This document shows, piece by piece, positions 1 to 8,754 of a DNA stretch of 64,000 nucleotides. Each line of letters opens with the position of its first letter. Positions within the stretch are counted from its first letter, which is position 1. The stretch lies in assembly GCA_044353505.1 (NCBI GenBank), contig JBILBU010000003.1:44399-108398 (forward strand), in the 5' to 3' direction. The DNA comes from Pollutibacter sp044353505. Its GTDB lineage: Bacteria; Bacteroidota; Bacteroidia; Chitinophagales; Chitinophagaceae. Both the position numbers and the translations under genes were made by a program. Below the pieces are notes generated by a model. It was not told the DNA's origin and made no database searches. It saw nothing but the letters and a program-made list of their open reading frames with translations.

Positions 1-437
1 CTAAACCTAAAATAGCAGACTATGCATTTACCACACTTGTACCCCAATTGGGCATGGTGGAATATAGAAATAACAGGTCTTTTTGCATAGCAGATCTGCC
101 AGGAATTATTGAAGGTGCGGCAGAAGGAAAAGGCTTGGGACATCGTTTTTTGAGACATATCGAAAGAAATCCTGTGCTCTTATTTTTGATTCCGGCAGAT
201 AGCAATGACCACAAACAGGAACTGGCCATACTGTTTAATGAGCTTGAACGATACAATTCGGAATTGCTGGATAAAAAGTTTGTCATTGCTATCAGCAAGA
301 GTGATATGCTAGACGACGAACTGAAAACTGCAATAAGCAAAGAACTTCCCAAAAAGATACCCCATGTATTCATTTCCTCAGTTTTAGGTACAGGGCTTCA
401 AGACTTGAAGGATCTACTTTGGAAGGAACTACAATAA
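1..437 (+). CDS. obgE: GTPase ObgE/CgtA, C-terminal part (5' end outside window)
   Basis: This is the C-terminal half of the Obg GTPase, which acts in late assembly of the 50S ribosomal subunit. The frame is open from the window edge (codons from base 3), so the N-terminal Obg fold and the P-loop lie upstream. Visible are the switch I region (IADYAFTTLVP), the G3 motif DLPG followed by IIEGAAEGKGLGHRFLRH, the G4 motif in the SKSD form common in Bacteroidota, and a G5-like ISSV. It ends without the extra C-terminal domain found in some Gram-positive Obg proteins. The internal ATG at 48 is not the real start, because conserved Obg sequence precedes it. Confidence 0.95.
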   Translation, partial: KPKIADYAFTTLVPQLGMVEYRNNRSFCIADLPGIIEGAAEGKGLGHRFLRHIERNPVLLFLIPADSNDHKQELAILFNELERYNSELLDKKFVIAISKSDMLDDELKTAISKELPKKIPHVFISSVLGTGLQDLKDLLWKELQ

Positions 438-511
438 ACTACAGGCCATAGCTTTTCCTTTATGGTTTAAGTTGTAACTTCTATATCCGAATCTACAACA
501 CAACACCTTAG

Positions 512-2713
512 ATGTTCTTCAAAAAATATCTTCAGAAACTGGCGATTTTCTTACAGCTTTTTTGGGCATTCTTCCCAGGAATCCTACTGCTGAGTATCGC
601 CTATTTATTTTTCAGCAACCTCATACAAGGAAAGGATATTCTCATCACAGGATTGAGATCCAGGCAAACAGGTTTTTTCTTTACCATAGCATTATTTTTC
701 TGGGTATTGGTAACCTGGTATACGTCTAGACTAATTGCATACAATAATGACTGGTTATTTAGCATCACCAAAGAAGGACTATACCACACACCCCGTATTC
801 TTGGATATGCTTGCTTCACCGTAATCATCATTTCGCTGTTTTTATTAGAGAGCCCACTCAAAAATATATACCTCATACATATTGGGATACTAGGATATGC
901 AGCTATAGTATACATAACCCTACATCCAATATTTGAGCGGATCAAAAATGCAAGAGAAAGAACCACCCTCATTAACCTGAGATACTTACTCTGGTTTTTA
1001 TTTTTTGTGACCACTGCAATAATGGTGACACTACATTCCATTACATCGTATATCATTGGGCTATCCGTCATTCAAGTAGGGTTTCTTTTTCTTGTCATTA
1101 CAAGAAGAAAAATTAGTGAAACCAATATCCGTCATCACCAACTGCCCCCACTTTTTTTTATTGGTAGAATTCGAGCGCAGTATCGAGAAGTTATCCTGTG
1201 GCTATTTACGGATGGGGCTGCCAAAAAAGATACTTCACGAAAAGAAGGAATGATCCAAACTGAAAAAAATATTTTCTTTTGGTTTAGCATGTTTTCCATG
1301 ATTGCATTATTAATATATGTTACTGCAGTTACTTCACTATCCTTTGCCCGGTACATTTCTGCGCTGCCAATCATTTTATTATCATTTGGAATATTGCTGG
1401 GCGCAGGAAATATTATCTCACTATTTTCTATCAAGCAGAAAATAAATTTTCACTTCATCTTCATTGTAACACTAGTCGTTATCGGATACTTCGTTGAACC
1501 ACATTTTGTTTCGCTTGAAAAGAACACGCTGAAAACATCTCCTTATATCAAACGGCCCAACCTCAATCAGCAATTCCTTAAGTGGGTGGATAAAAGAAAA
1601 ATATTACTTAATGATTCTGTACAAAAGCAGTTCCCGATCTTTTTTGTTTTGGCTGATGGAGGCGCCTCTCGATCGGCCTATTGGACAGCATCTGTGTTGA
1701 GTGAGATTGATCATGAAAGTAACGGACGCTTTTCAAATCAACTTTTTTGCCTCTCAGGCTCATCTGGAGGAAGTCTTGGTAACATAGCCTTCATTGCAGG
1801 AAGAAAAGACCAACACAACAAAACATTCCTTCCCCAAATACAAGCATACTTATCAAATGACTTCCTCAGTTTTCCGCTTGTAAGGCTGATGGGACCAGAC
1901 CTTCTTCTGCCGTTTTTGCCAGGAAAGATTGGAGGAGATCGGGCGAAGGCCCTGGAAGAATCATTTAAGGATGTCGGCTACGAAAATCCTTTCAGCGCTC
2001 TGATGAAAAAAAACTTTTCTGAGCTGATCCCCACCAACAACAAATCATTTGATCCGATCATTGCTATCAACTGCACACGGATGCAAGATGGATCACCTGC
2101 AGTCGTGAGCAATATTCAAATAAACGAGGCGGTATTTGGCAAGCGGATTGATATCCTTAGTCTTCTTAACAAACATGAAGAGATATCAGTTGCATCTGCT
2201 ATTGTGCTTGGTGCCCGATTTCCGTATTTTAGTCCGGCAGGTAGGATCCAAGATCAATATTTTGTTGATGGGGGATATTTTGATAATTCAGGGGGTGGCG
2301 TTGTGCATGAAATGATGCTTGAGTTACAACAACTGATTAATGACAGCATTAAAACAAATGCATCCCACCCATTTAATAAAATTCGATTCCATGTGGTACA
2401 TATCACTAACCAGCCTGAAACCGAAAAAAAGATTACAAAAACACATCCCCTAGTTAATGATCTTGCTGCGCCAGTGAAAACAATTCTTGGATCCTATGCG
2501 AGTCAAACTGACATCAATAATCTTAGGCTATTAAAATATTTAGTCGGTATATATAGTGGTGATAGCACCTACCATTATGTGAATCTATATAAAAAGGGAG
2601 AGGATGATATCTATCCTATGAATTGGTCAATTTCTAACGGTTCACTAAAAAAAATGAACCTTCGCTTGATAGAACATGAAATGATAGATGCAGTTGTGAA
2701 AGAAACACGCTGA
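512..2713 (+). CDS. Patatin-like phospholipase with N-terminal membrane domain
   Basis: This 733-residue protein has two parts. The first 340 or so residues hold about eight hydrophobic segments and look like an integral membrane domain. The second part is a patatin-like serine lipase: a glycine-rich LADGGASRSA loop near residue 385, the nucleophile elbow GSSGG near 415, and the DGG motif of the catalytic Asp in YFVDGGYFDNSGG near 585. Patatins use a Ser-Asp dyad to cleave acyl esters of phospholipids. The oxyanion loop differs from the usual GGGxRG. Its natural substrate is unknown; a role in membrane lipid turnover is an inference. It follows obgE by 74 bp and converges on cysS with only 7 bp between the stop codons. 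Confidence 0.82.
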   Translation: MFFKKYLQKLAIFLQLFWAFFPGILLLSIAYLFFSNLIQGKDILITGLRSRQTGFFFTIALFFWVLVTWYTSRLIAYNNDWLFSITKEGLYHTPRILGYACFTVIIISLFLLESPLKNIYLIHIGILGYAAIVYITLHPIFERIKNARERTTLINLRYLLWFLFFVTTAIMVTLHSITSYIIGLSVIQVGFLFLVITRRKISETNIRHHQLPPLFFIGRIRAQYREVILWLFTDGAAKKDTSRKEGMIQTEKNIFFWFSMFSMIALLIYVTAVTSLSFARYISALPIILLSFGILLGAGNIISLFSIKQKINFHFIFIVTLVVIGYFVEPHFVSLEKNTLKTSPYIKRPNLNQQFLKWVDKRKILLNDSVQKQFPIFFVLADGGASRSAYWTASVLSEIDHESNGRFSNQLFCLSGSSGGSLGNIAFIAGRKDQHNKTFLPQIQAYLSNDFLSFPLVRLMGPDLLLPFLPGKIGGDRAKALEESFKDVGYENPFSALMKKNFSELIPTNNKSFDPIIAINCTRMQDGSPAVVSNIQINEAVFGKRIDILSLLNKHEEISVASAIVLGARFPYFSPAGRIQDQYFVDGGYFDNSGGGVVHEMMLELQQLINDSIKTNASHPFNKIRFHVVHITNQPETEKKITKTHPLVNDLAAPVKTILGSYASQTDINNLRLLKYLVGIYSGDSTYHYVNLYKKGEDDIYPMNWSISNGSLKKMNLRLIEHEMIDAVVKETR

Positions 2714-2720
2714 CAAGAAC

Positions 2721-4235
2721 TTAGATTATTTCCCAACTGACCCCACCATCCTTATCGTCTTTTAATTGTATTCCAGCATCAAGGAGTTGATTCCTAATCT
2801 TGTCTGAGGTAAGAAAATCTTTTTTTGCCCTGGCATCATTTCTGATCTCGGAAATCAGCCTCAGTACTGAAGATAGTTTTTCATCAGACTGGCCCCTTTC
2901 ATCCTTCAATCCAAAAATGTCAACCAAGTAACTGTTGAACTTGAATTTCATGAGGGCTAACGTGTCCTTAGAAAGAGCATCTATTGAAGTATGCCCGTCT
3001 TTAATAGAATTAATCGTCGGCACCATTTCAAAAAGACCGGCCAAGACCTTTGCGGTATTAAGGTCATCATTCATGTCATCATCCAATGCAATCAATAGCG
3101 TGTTGCAATGGTTGTCTAAGTCAGGATCCCCTGCAACATCATTTCTGCCTAAGTTAATGTCAAACTTATTCAACAAGACCAAAGCATCCCAAATCCTTCT
3201 TAGCCCTTTTTCTGAGGCTTGCAAGGCTTCATTGCCAAAGTCTAAAGTGCTTCTATAATGTGTCTGGAGAATAAAAAACCTCACGGTCATGGGAGAATAG
3301 GCCTGAGTAAGTAGCTCATGAGATCCGCTGAATAACTCACTTAGCTTGATCACGTTATTATAACTCTTGCCCATCTTCCTGCCATTGATGGTAATCATAT
3401 TGTTGTGTAGCCAGAAGCGAGCAGGAATGCGGTGATTGCAAACAGTGCTTTGTGCAATTTCACACTCATGGTGAGGGAACTGCAAATCCATGCCACCACC
3501 ATGAATATCAAACTCCTCTCCCAGATATTTTGTACTCATGGCAGAACACTCAATATGCCATCCGGGAAAACCAAGTCCCCATGGACTCTGCCAACGCATG
3601 ATATGTTCAGGAGCAGCATTTTTCCATAAAGCAAAGTCGGATTTATTTCTTTTTTCCTCTTGAGACTCAAGCGCGCGTGTACTCTCAAGCTGTTCCTCCA
3701 GTACTCGTCCACTCAATATGCCATAAGGCATACCTTTTGCACTAAAATCCTGATGGTATTTATCTACATCAAAATATACCGAGCCATTGGCTACATAGGC
3801 ATAGCCATCTGCAATGATCTTTTCAATCATTACAATCTGTTCAACAATATGGCCAGTTGCAGTTGGTTCAATGCTCGGCTCAATATTATTAAACTCACGC
3901 ATCGCCCAATGAAAAAGATTGGTATACTTCTGAACAAGCTCCATGGGTTCCAACTTCTCTAAAACGGCCTTCTTTGAAATCTTATCCTCGCTCTCCCTTC
4001 CCTCTTCTTCAAAATGGCCAGCATCAGTGATGTTCCGAACGTAACGAATTTTATGACCTAGATGGTTTAGGTAGCGATAAACAATATCAAAAGTAATAAA
4101 TGGCCTGGCGTGACCAAGATGACTTTCGCCACTGACAGTAGGTCCGCATACATACATACCCACACGACCGGGAATCAAAGAATTAAATTGTTCTTTTTGC
4201 CTGGTCAGTGAATTATAAAAATGTAAGGAGGGCAT
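2721..4235 (-). CDS. cysS: Cysteinyl-tRNA synthetase
   Basis: This class I aminoacyl-tRNA synthetase charges tRNA-Cys in the cytosol. The HIGH signature appears as HLGH in SHLGHAR near residue 33, and the KMSKS loop as KMGKS at 287-291. The zinc-site cysteine and histidines are visible in MYVCGPTV, IECSAMS and FPHHECEIAQS. I chose the ATG at 4235 over the in-frame codon at 4259: homologues begin close to SLHFYNSLTR, and a TAnnTTTG promoter box (TATCTTTG, minus strand 4264-4257) overlaps the upstream alternative. The length of 504 residues is normal for the family. It is transcribed convergently to the patatin gene. Confidence 0.95.
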   Translation of the reverse strand: MPSLHFYNSLTRQKEQFNSLIPGRVGMYVCGPTVSGESHLGHARPFITFDIVYRYLNHLGHKIRYVRNITDAGHFEEEGRESEDKISKKAVLEKLEPMELVQKYTNLFHWAMREFNNIEPSIEPTATGHIVEQIVMIEKIIADGYAYVANGSVYFDVDKYHQDFSAKGMPYGILSGRVLEEQLESTRALESQEEKRNKSDFALWKNAAPEHIMRWQSPWGLGFPGWHIECSAMSTKYLGEEFDIHGGGMDLQFPHHECEIAQSTVCNHRIPARFWLHNNMITINGRKMGKSYNNVIKLSELFSGSHELLTQAYSPMTVRFFILQTHYRSTLDFGNEALQASEKGLRRIWDALVLLNKFDINLGRNDVAGDPDLDNHCNTLLIALDDDMNDDLNTAKVLAGLFEMVPTINSIKDGHTSIDALSKDTLALMKFKFNSYLVDIFGLKDERGQSDEKLSSVLRLISEIRNDARAKKDFLTSDKIRNQLLDAGIQLKDDKDGGVSWEII

Positions 4236-4256
4236 AAGCAGAATTGAAGTTGAATA

Positions 4257-4264
4257 CAAAGATA
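4257..4264 (-). promoter_or_regulatory. Candidate -7 box for cysS
   Basis: TATCTTTG on the minus strand matches the Bacteroidota -7 consensus TAnnTTTG and lies 21 bp before the preferred cysS ATG. I see no good -33 TTG at the usual spacing, so support is moderate. Confidence 0.45.
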
Positions 4265-4308
4265 TAGATTGAATAGCAGAACGGCAGTACTAAAGCCAAT
4301 ATTATAGA

Positions 4309-5460
4309 TCAGTTCAATTTCAAATCGGCAATCAAGAATCGATGATCAGAAATCTGACTAGCTCCTTTAAGGAATTGAATAGTCTCATATTGTTGGGGAT
4401 GAAAAATATAATCAATTCGCAATGTGGGCAAAAGCCTGAGGATAGATGAAGAGGAGCTCGTAAAGGTTGATCCCAAACCGGTTCCCTTTTCCAAAAAAGC
4501 ATCTTTGCGTTCGCCACGAATTACAGAATACGCATAGGACCCTGGTACATCATTGAAGTCACCAACAAGAATTGAGGGGTATGGAGCTTCGTCAATTTGT
4601 CTTTCTATAAAATCAGATTGAATACCATGCCAATAAAATGTATTTCGCATTTTCCTTAACAAATGCTTTGATTCAAGCATGCTGCTGTCAAGCTTTGCCT
4701 TAACATCATCAATCCTTTTGTATTCTCTGCTTCCAAAACCGAATGACTGGAGATGCACTGAATATATACGCACGGTATCTCCAGCAACAACAACATCAGC
4801 ATATGCAGTATTCTCAGCATTATCGCCAGATAGATTGGGGTATGGAATTACCCCCCCAGAAACAATAGGAAATTTTGAAAAAATAGCAATTCCACTATAC
4901 TGCTTGGTTTTAAAAATATCGATTCCCGCAAACTGATGAAATCGATATCCCAGATCTTTCTCCAAAACACGCACCGGATCTAAAGAACCAGCATCGGGCA
5001 TGGACAAAAACTCTTGAAAACAAATAATATCAGGATTGTACTTGCTCACTTGTTCAAAAATGGCAGCCTCATGCAACACCTGGTCTGGCTTAAAACTGCT
5101 TTCATCAAAAGGGATGAAATGCCTGATGTTCCAAGTCATTATCCTGAGAGACGCACTAGGTTTATCGTGAATAAAATCAGTTGAAGTCCGAAGCGGGAAA
5201 TGCAAACCCGCCTTACCAAGCCCAGCCAGCAAAACAATCAAAGGGAAAAAAGAAAATTGGATCTTAACAACAATCCAGAAAAATAAGAAGAAGAGCATGA
5301 CTACAAAAAGGTAGGGGAAGAAAAGACCAAAAAAACCAGTAAACCACCAATCTTCAGGATGCATATACGGGGCAAAGCTGCAGGCAAGAAAAAATATTGC
5401 AACAACAATGTTGAGCAACATCATTAATGAAATAGTAAATGACCTGAGAAAATTACCCAT
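4309..5460 (-). CDS. Endonuclease/exonuclease/phosphatase family protein, membrane-anchored
   Basis: The protein has 383 residues. Three hydrophobic segments fill the first 95 residues and anchor it in the inner membrane. The rest is an EEP (exonuclease III/DNase I-like) fold with the usual acidic and histidine residues: TWNIRHF (Asn), ICFQEF (Glu), VGDFND (Asp and Asn) and a C-terminal SDH. EEP members cleave phosphodiester or phosphomonoester bonds in nucleic acids, lipids or small molecules; the substrate here cannot be told. It is the last gene of a run with two rhomboid genes (20 bp gap), which suggests a membrane-related role. Confidence 0.88.
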   Translation of the reverse strand: MGNFLRSFTISLMMLLNIVVAIFFLACSFAPYMHPEDWWFTGFFGLFFPYLFVVMLFFLFFWIVVKIQFSFFPLIVLLAGLGKAGLHFPLRTSTDFIHDKPSASLRIMTWNIRHFIPFDESSFKPDQVLHEAAIFEQVSKYNPDIICFQEFLSMPDAGSLDPVRVLEKDLGYRFHQFAGIDIFKTKQYSGIAIFSKFPIVSGGVIPYPNLSGDNAENTAYADVVVAGDTVRIYSVHLQSFGFGSREYKRIDDVKAKLDSSMLESKHLLRKMRNTFYWHGIQSDFIERQIDEAPYPSILVGDFNDVPGSYAYSVIRGERKDAFLEKGTGLGSTFTSSSSSILRLLPTLRIDYIFHPQQYETIQFLKGASQISDHRFLIADLKLN

Positions 5461-5480
5461 GAAGTTTGTTAAAACTGAAA

Positions 5481-6392
5481 TTATAAATCCACATTGCCCG
5501 CCTGTTTGAGTATCTTTTTTTCCTCCTCAGTCAGGTTTTCATATCCACGCTGGTTAATCTTGTCAAGAATAGCGTCAACCCTTTCTTGGGTGATATTTGA
5601 TTTTTTTGTGAACGCCGACCTCTTGCCCAGCTCATAAAATGAAGAAGTTTTGGAAGCCGCAGTGTTTTTCTTTGCAGGGGTTGACCAGGAACGGACAAAG
5701 CCAGCCAACACATTCATCCACTCGCCAATGTCATTCCCTTTTCGCAACATCCAAACAAAGAAAAAACCAGTAATTGCTCCAATAAGGTGGGGAATTAATA
5801 AAAAAATATTTGAAGATATAGAAGCAACGTCCAACAATAAATAGATGCATGAAATGACCCAAAGAGGAATTCCTCCGCCAATCATTGGGAAAAAACGATA
5901 CTGCGGAGATACCATGGTTGCTGCAACAGCAAGTCCCAGTATCCCTGGTGCAATTGCATTGTAAAACATAAGATTCGCGTATTCTCCCTTGATAAGATTC
6001 GAAGCAAGGATAAAGCAAATGCCAGATGCGAATGCACTGTATAAATAGATAGGAAATAATCTTTGATTCCCAAGAAGGTCCTGAACCAGCTGTCCGAAAG
6101 TCCAAATCCAAATTAAGTTACCAATTACCACCAACAGCTTAACCTCTGAAAACTGCATCGTGATCAATGTCCATGGCCTCGAAATCAACTTGCTGGGGTC
6201 TCCAGAAAGGAGAAATAAGTGGTATATATTTTTATAAAATTCAGCATCTTGAATACTGGAAAAAGTATAGAGACTCTTAATAAACTGAAGCAATATAAAA
6301 AACATCGCGTGGATGATGATGAGCATCACCAGCGGATTGCTTGCATTCCAAAGATTGGAACGAGTTCCGCCCCAGTTTTCCCTATATCCCAT
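5481..6392 (-). CDS. Rhomboid-family membrane protein, probably inactive
   Basis: This is a 303-residue polytopic protein with six predicted membrane segments and a hydrophilic tail of about 80 residues. It is clearly rhomboid-like, as seen in GNLIWIWTFGQLVQDLLG, the helix-4 region NAIAPGILGLAVAAT, and PHLIGAITGF. The nucleophile position of the GxSG motif reads A148-P149-G150, so the catalytic Ser is replaced by Pro, while the partner His is kept at 202. It is therefore probably a pseudoprotease, perhaps binding clients or its active neighbour. It follows an intact rhomboid by 18 bp. Paired rhomboid genes of this type are common in Bacteroidota. Confidence 0.85.
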   Translation of the reverse strand: MGYRENWGGTRSNLWNASNPLVMLIIIHAMFFILLQFIKSLYTFSSIQDAEFYKNIYHLFLLSGDPSKLISRPWTLITMQFSEVKLLVVIGNLIWIWTFGQLVQDLLGNQRLFPIYLYSAFASGICFILASNLIKGEYANLMFYNAIAPGILGLAVAATMVSPQYRFFPMIGGGIPLWVISCIYLLLDVASISSNIFLLIPHLIGAITGFFFVWMLRKGNDIGEWMNVLAGFVRSWSTPAKKNTAASKTSSFYELGKRSAFTKKSNITQERVDAILDKINQRGYENLTEEEKKILKQAGNVDL

Positions 6393-6410
6393 AATACCAG
6401 TATTTTGACA

Positions 6411-7106
6411 TCAAAAAAAGTTACTCCGGTTTTTTCTGTTCCAGAAAATCACAATAAGAATGCCAACGGCTGCTCCACCTAAATGAGCAAAATGAGCAAT
6501 GCCAGTTGATTCGCTTGATACACCACCAAGCACATCGAGAACGGCTAGGCCAATCAAAGCCCATTTGGCTTTGATTGGGAATGGAATGGGAAGAATAAGC
6601 ATTTTGCTATTGGGAAATGTGTAGGCAAATGCAGCAAATATTCCCATTACCGCTCCGGAAGCACCCAACGTTGGTATGTTGGAAAGAATGTACAGCTCCT
6701 CAGCTCCAATCTGGCCTGCCGCAAACATTGCATTATAATTGGAAATATCATAGGTCAATGCAACCACCTGAGCAATGCCTGCGCCTAATCCACAAAGCAG
6801 ATAAAATATTAGAAACCTAGATGGGCCCCATAGATTTTCAAGGGTTGAACCAAACATCCAAAGGGCAAACATATTAAACAAAATATGAAAGAAAGACTGT
6901 GAAGAGTGCAGAAACATATAACTGATATACTGCCAAATATGATAATGCACAGAACTAAAATGGTGCAGTGCAAATAGATTCTCTACCGAGAGCAAATCTT
7001 GCCCTATGGTAATCTGTGCTAACCAAACCAGGGAATTGATGATGATTAGGTTCTTGATCACAACGGGAAGTACCTGAAACCTGCCGGGCCTTATTTCTGA
7101 TTCCAT
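6411..7106 (-). CDS. Rhomboid family intramembrane serine protease
   Basis: This 231-residue, six-helix membrane protease cleaves transmembrane substrates within the bilayer. The catalytic Ser is S150 in LGASGAVMG and its dyad partner is H208 in HFAHLGGAAVG. The conserved L1 loop and helix-2 region (FLHSSQSFFHILFNMFALW) supply the oxyanion Asn and His. All catalytic elements are intact, unlike the next gene. It is the first gene of the rhomboid, pseudo-rhomboid, EEP run. No physiological substrate can be named. Confidence 0.93.
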   Translation of the reverse strand: MESEIRPGRFQVLPVVIKNLIIINSLVWLAQITIGQDLLSVENLFALHHFSSVHYHIWQYISYMFLHSSQSFFHILFNMFALWMFGSTLENLWGPSRFLIFYLLCGLGAGIAQVVALTYDISNYNAMFAAGQIGAEELYILSNIPTLGASGAVMGIFAAFAYTFPNSKMLILPIPFPIKAKWALIGLAVLDVLGGVSSESTGIAHFAHLGGAAVGILIVIFWNRKNRSNFF

Positions 7107-7152
7107 ATAATGGGTTGAATTGTAAATTTAACAAAGATCAGGCAATACTGTT

Positions 7153-8583
7153 CTAAAGCATTTTAAGCTTTAATTGAACAACATTTTCAATATGGTGGGT
7201 ATGTGGGAACATATCGACCGGACACATAGCCGTTACGTCATACTTTTCTGATAACAACTGCAAGTCTCGTGCTTGTGTAGCAGGATTACAACTCACATAC
7301 ACAACAAGCGGAGACTGCATTTGCAGTACCTGTCTGACCAGCCGCTCATGCATCCCTACCCTAGGTGGGTCAATGATAATTACGTCGGGACTACCATGGG
7401 TTAGAAAGAAATCATCAGTGCATACATCCGAAACATCACCAGAGAAAAACACTGCATTATCAATCTTATTGAGGGCTGCATTTTCATTGGCATCTTGCAC
7501 TGCTTCTTCAATGACTTCTACGCCAATGATTTTTTTTGCCTTATCGCATAAAAACAAACCAATACTTCCTGTTCCGCAATACAGATCATATACCGTTTCG
7601 GTTCCATTTAAATTCGCAAAATCTTTTGTGATCTGGTATAGTCTTTCCGCCTGCTTTGTATTGGTTTGAAAAAAAGACTTTGGGCCCACCTTAAAACTCA
7701 ACCCACCGAGCAGTTCAATGGCAAACGGATTGCCAGAAAAAAGAATAGGCGATTGGTCATAGATGCTATCATTGAACTTTTTATTGACCGTATAATACAG
7801 AGAGGTAATCGAAGGGAAATTAAGCTGCAAAAAATTCAACAGGTCATGATGAGCATCCTGATCATCTTCACCAAAGACAAGGTTTACCATCAAGTCGCCA
7901 CTAGTGCACAGCCGAATCATAAGGTTCCTAAGCAGTCCAACATGATTTCTAATATCATAAAAAGTATACCCCTTGCCCAATGCATAAGTGCGCAATTGAT
8001 TTCTAATGGCATTGCTTGGGTCTGACATCAGAAAACATTCATCAATATCAATCACCTTATCAAACGACCCTGGAACATGAAAACCAAGTGATGGAATGGA
8101 AGGCAGCCCCCTAGGGCCTTCCTCACTCATTGGGAGCTCAGCAATCTCCTGCTCAGTAAAATATTTTTTTGAGCTAAATGTATATTCAAGTTTGTTTCTA
8201 TAATACCTTGTTTCATCAGCCCCCACAATAGGCATCATTTCAGGTAAATCAATCTTCCCGATTCGCTTCATCTGATCAGCAACTTCTTCTTGCTTGTATT
8301 TCAGCTGTTTTTCGTAGGGCAACATCTGCCACTTGCAGCCTCCACAAACGCCAAAATGCGTGCAAAAAGCAGACACCCGCTCCTCTGAATATTTTCTAAC
8401 CCGTATGGCCTTTCCCTCAGCCCAATCCTTTTTATTTTTTGATAGCCTTACATCCACATGATCTCCCGGTACCGCTCCCTCAATAAAGACTACTTTGCCT
8501 TCAAGCTTTGCAATGGATTTACCCCCAGCAGCATAGGCAGTAACTTCCAGGTTCTCGAGTATGATATTTCGCTTCTTTTTCAT
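7153..8583 (-). CDS. rlmD: 23S rRNA (uracil-5-)-methyltransferase RlmD/RumA family
   Basis: This enzyme makes 5-methyluridine in 23S rRNA (U1939 in E. coli for RlmD). An N-terminal TRAM domain covers residues 5-60. The cysteines C74, C80 and C83 of the FeS site follow, with a fourth candidate in DECFLMSD. The SAM-binding loop is DLYCGTGSIGLF, then DPPRVGMHE, and the catalytic Cys is C432 in VSCNPAT. In phyla outside the Proteobacteria this family can also be RlmCD, acting on two uridines, so the exact target is not settled. The ATG at 8583 is preferred over the TTG at 8592, because a promoter box overlaps that upstream codon. Confidence 0.9.
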   Translation of the reverse strand: MKKKRNIILENLEVTAYAAGGKSIAKLEGKVVFIEGAVPGDHVDVRLSKNKKDWAEGKAIRVRKYSEERVSAFCTHFGVCGGCKWQMLPYEKQLKYKQEEVADQMKRIGKIDLPEMMPIVGADETRYYRNKLEYTFSSKKYFTEQEIAELPMSEEGPRGLPSIPSLGFHVPGSFDKVIDIDECFLMSDPSNAIRNQLRTYALGKGYTFYDIRNHVGLLRNLMIRLCTSGDLMVNLVFGEDDQDAHHDLLNFLQLNFPSITSLYYTVNKKFNDSIYDQSPILFSGNPFAIELLGGLSFKVGPKSFFQTNTKQAERLYQITKDFANLNGTETVYDLYCGTGSIGLFLCDKAKKIIGVEVIEEAVQDANENAALNKIDNAVFFSGDVSDVCTDDFFLTHGSPDVIIIDPPRVGMHERLVRQVLQMQSPLVVYVSCNPATQARDLQLLSEKYDVTAMCPVDMFPHTHHIENVVQLKLKML

Positions 8584-8589
8584 AAAGAA

Positions 8590-8597
8590 CAAAGATA
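8590..8597 (-). promoter_or_regulatory. Candidate -7 box of rlmD, 6 bp from the ATG
   Basis: TATCTTTG on the minus strand is an exact TAnnTTTG match. It ends six bases before the rlmD ATG at 8583, so a transcript from it would have almost no 5' leader. Confidence 0.45.
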
Positions 8598-8607
8598 TCG
8601 TTAATTC

Positions 8608-8718
8608 GGGTTGAAGAGGTTGAAGAGGTTGAAGGGGTTGAGGAGATTGAAGGTTCCACTACTTCAACCGCTTAAACCTCTTCAAACTTTTATTCCTCAA
8701 CCCTTTTAACTCCTCATT
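8608..8718. repeat. Intergenic 9-bp periodic purine repeat and reverse-complement arm
   Basis: The left arm (about 8610-8655) repeats the 9-mer GTTGAAGAG five times with small changes. The right arm (about 8660-8716) holds degenerate reverse-complement units such as CTTCAACCG and CCTCAACCC, so the stretch can fold into a long imperfect hairpin. Related GGTTGA/TCAACC repeats lie at 34641 and 60631. It fills the space between divergent rlmD and the thioredoxin gene. Confidence 0.75.
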
Positions 8719-8754
8719 TCACAGTTATTGAATAATTTTACCAAAATATCTCAG

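Noticed and set aside
4236..4259. Earlier start codon of cysS
   Set aside because: The codon overlaps a promoter box and adds non-conserved residues.
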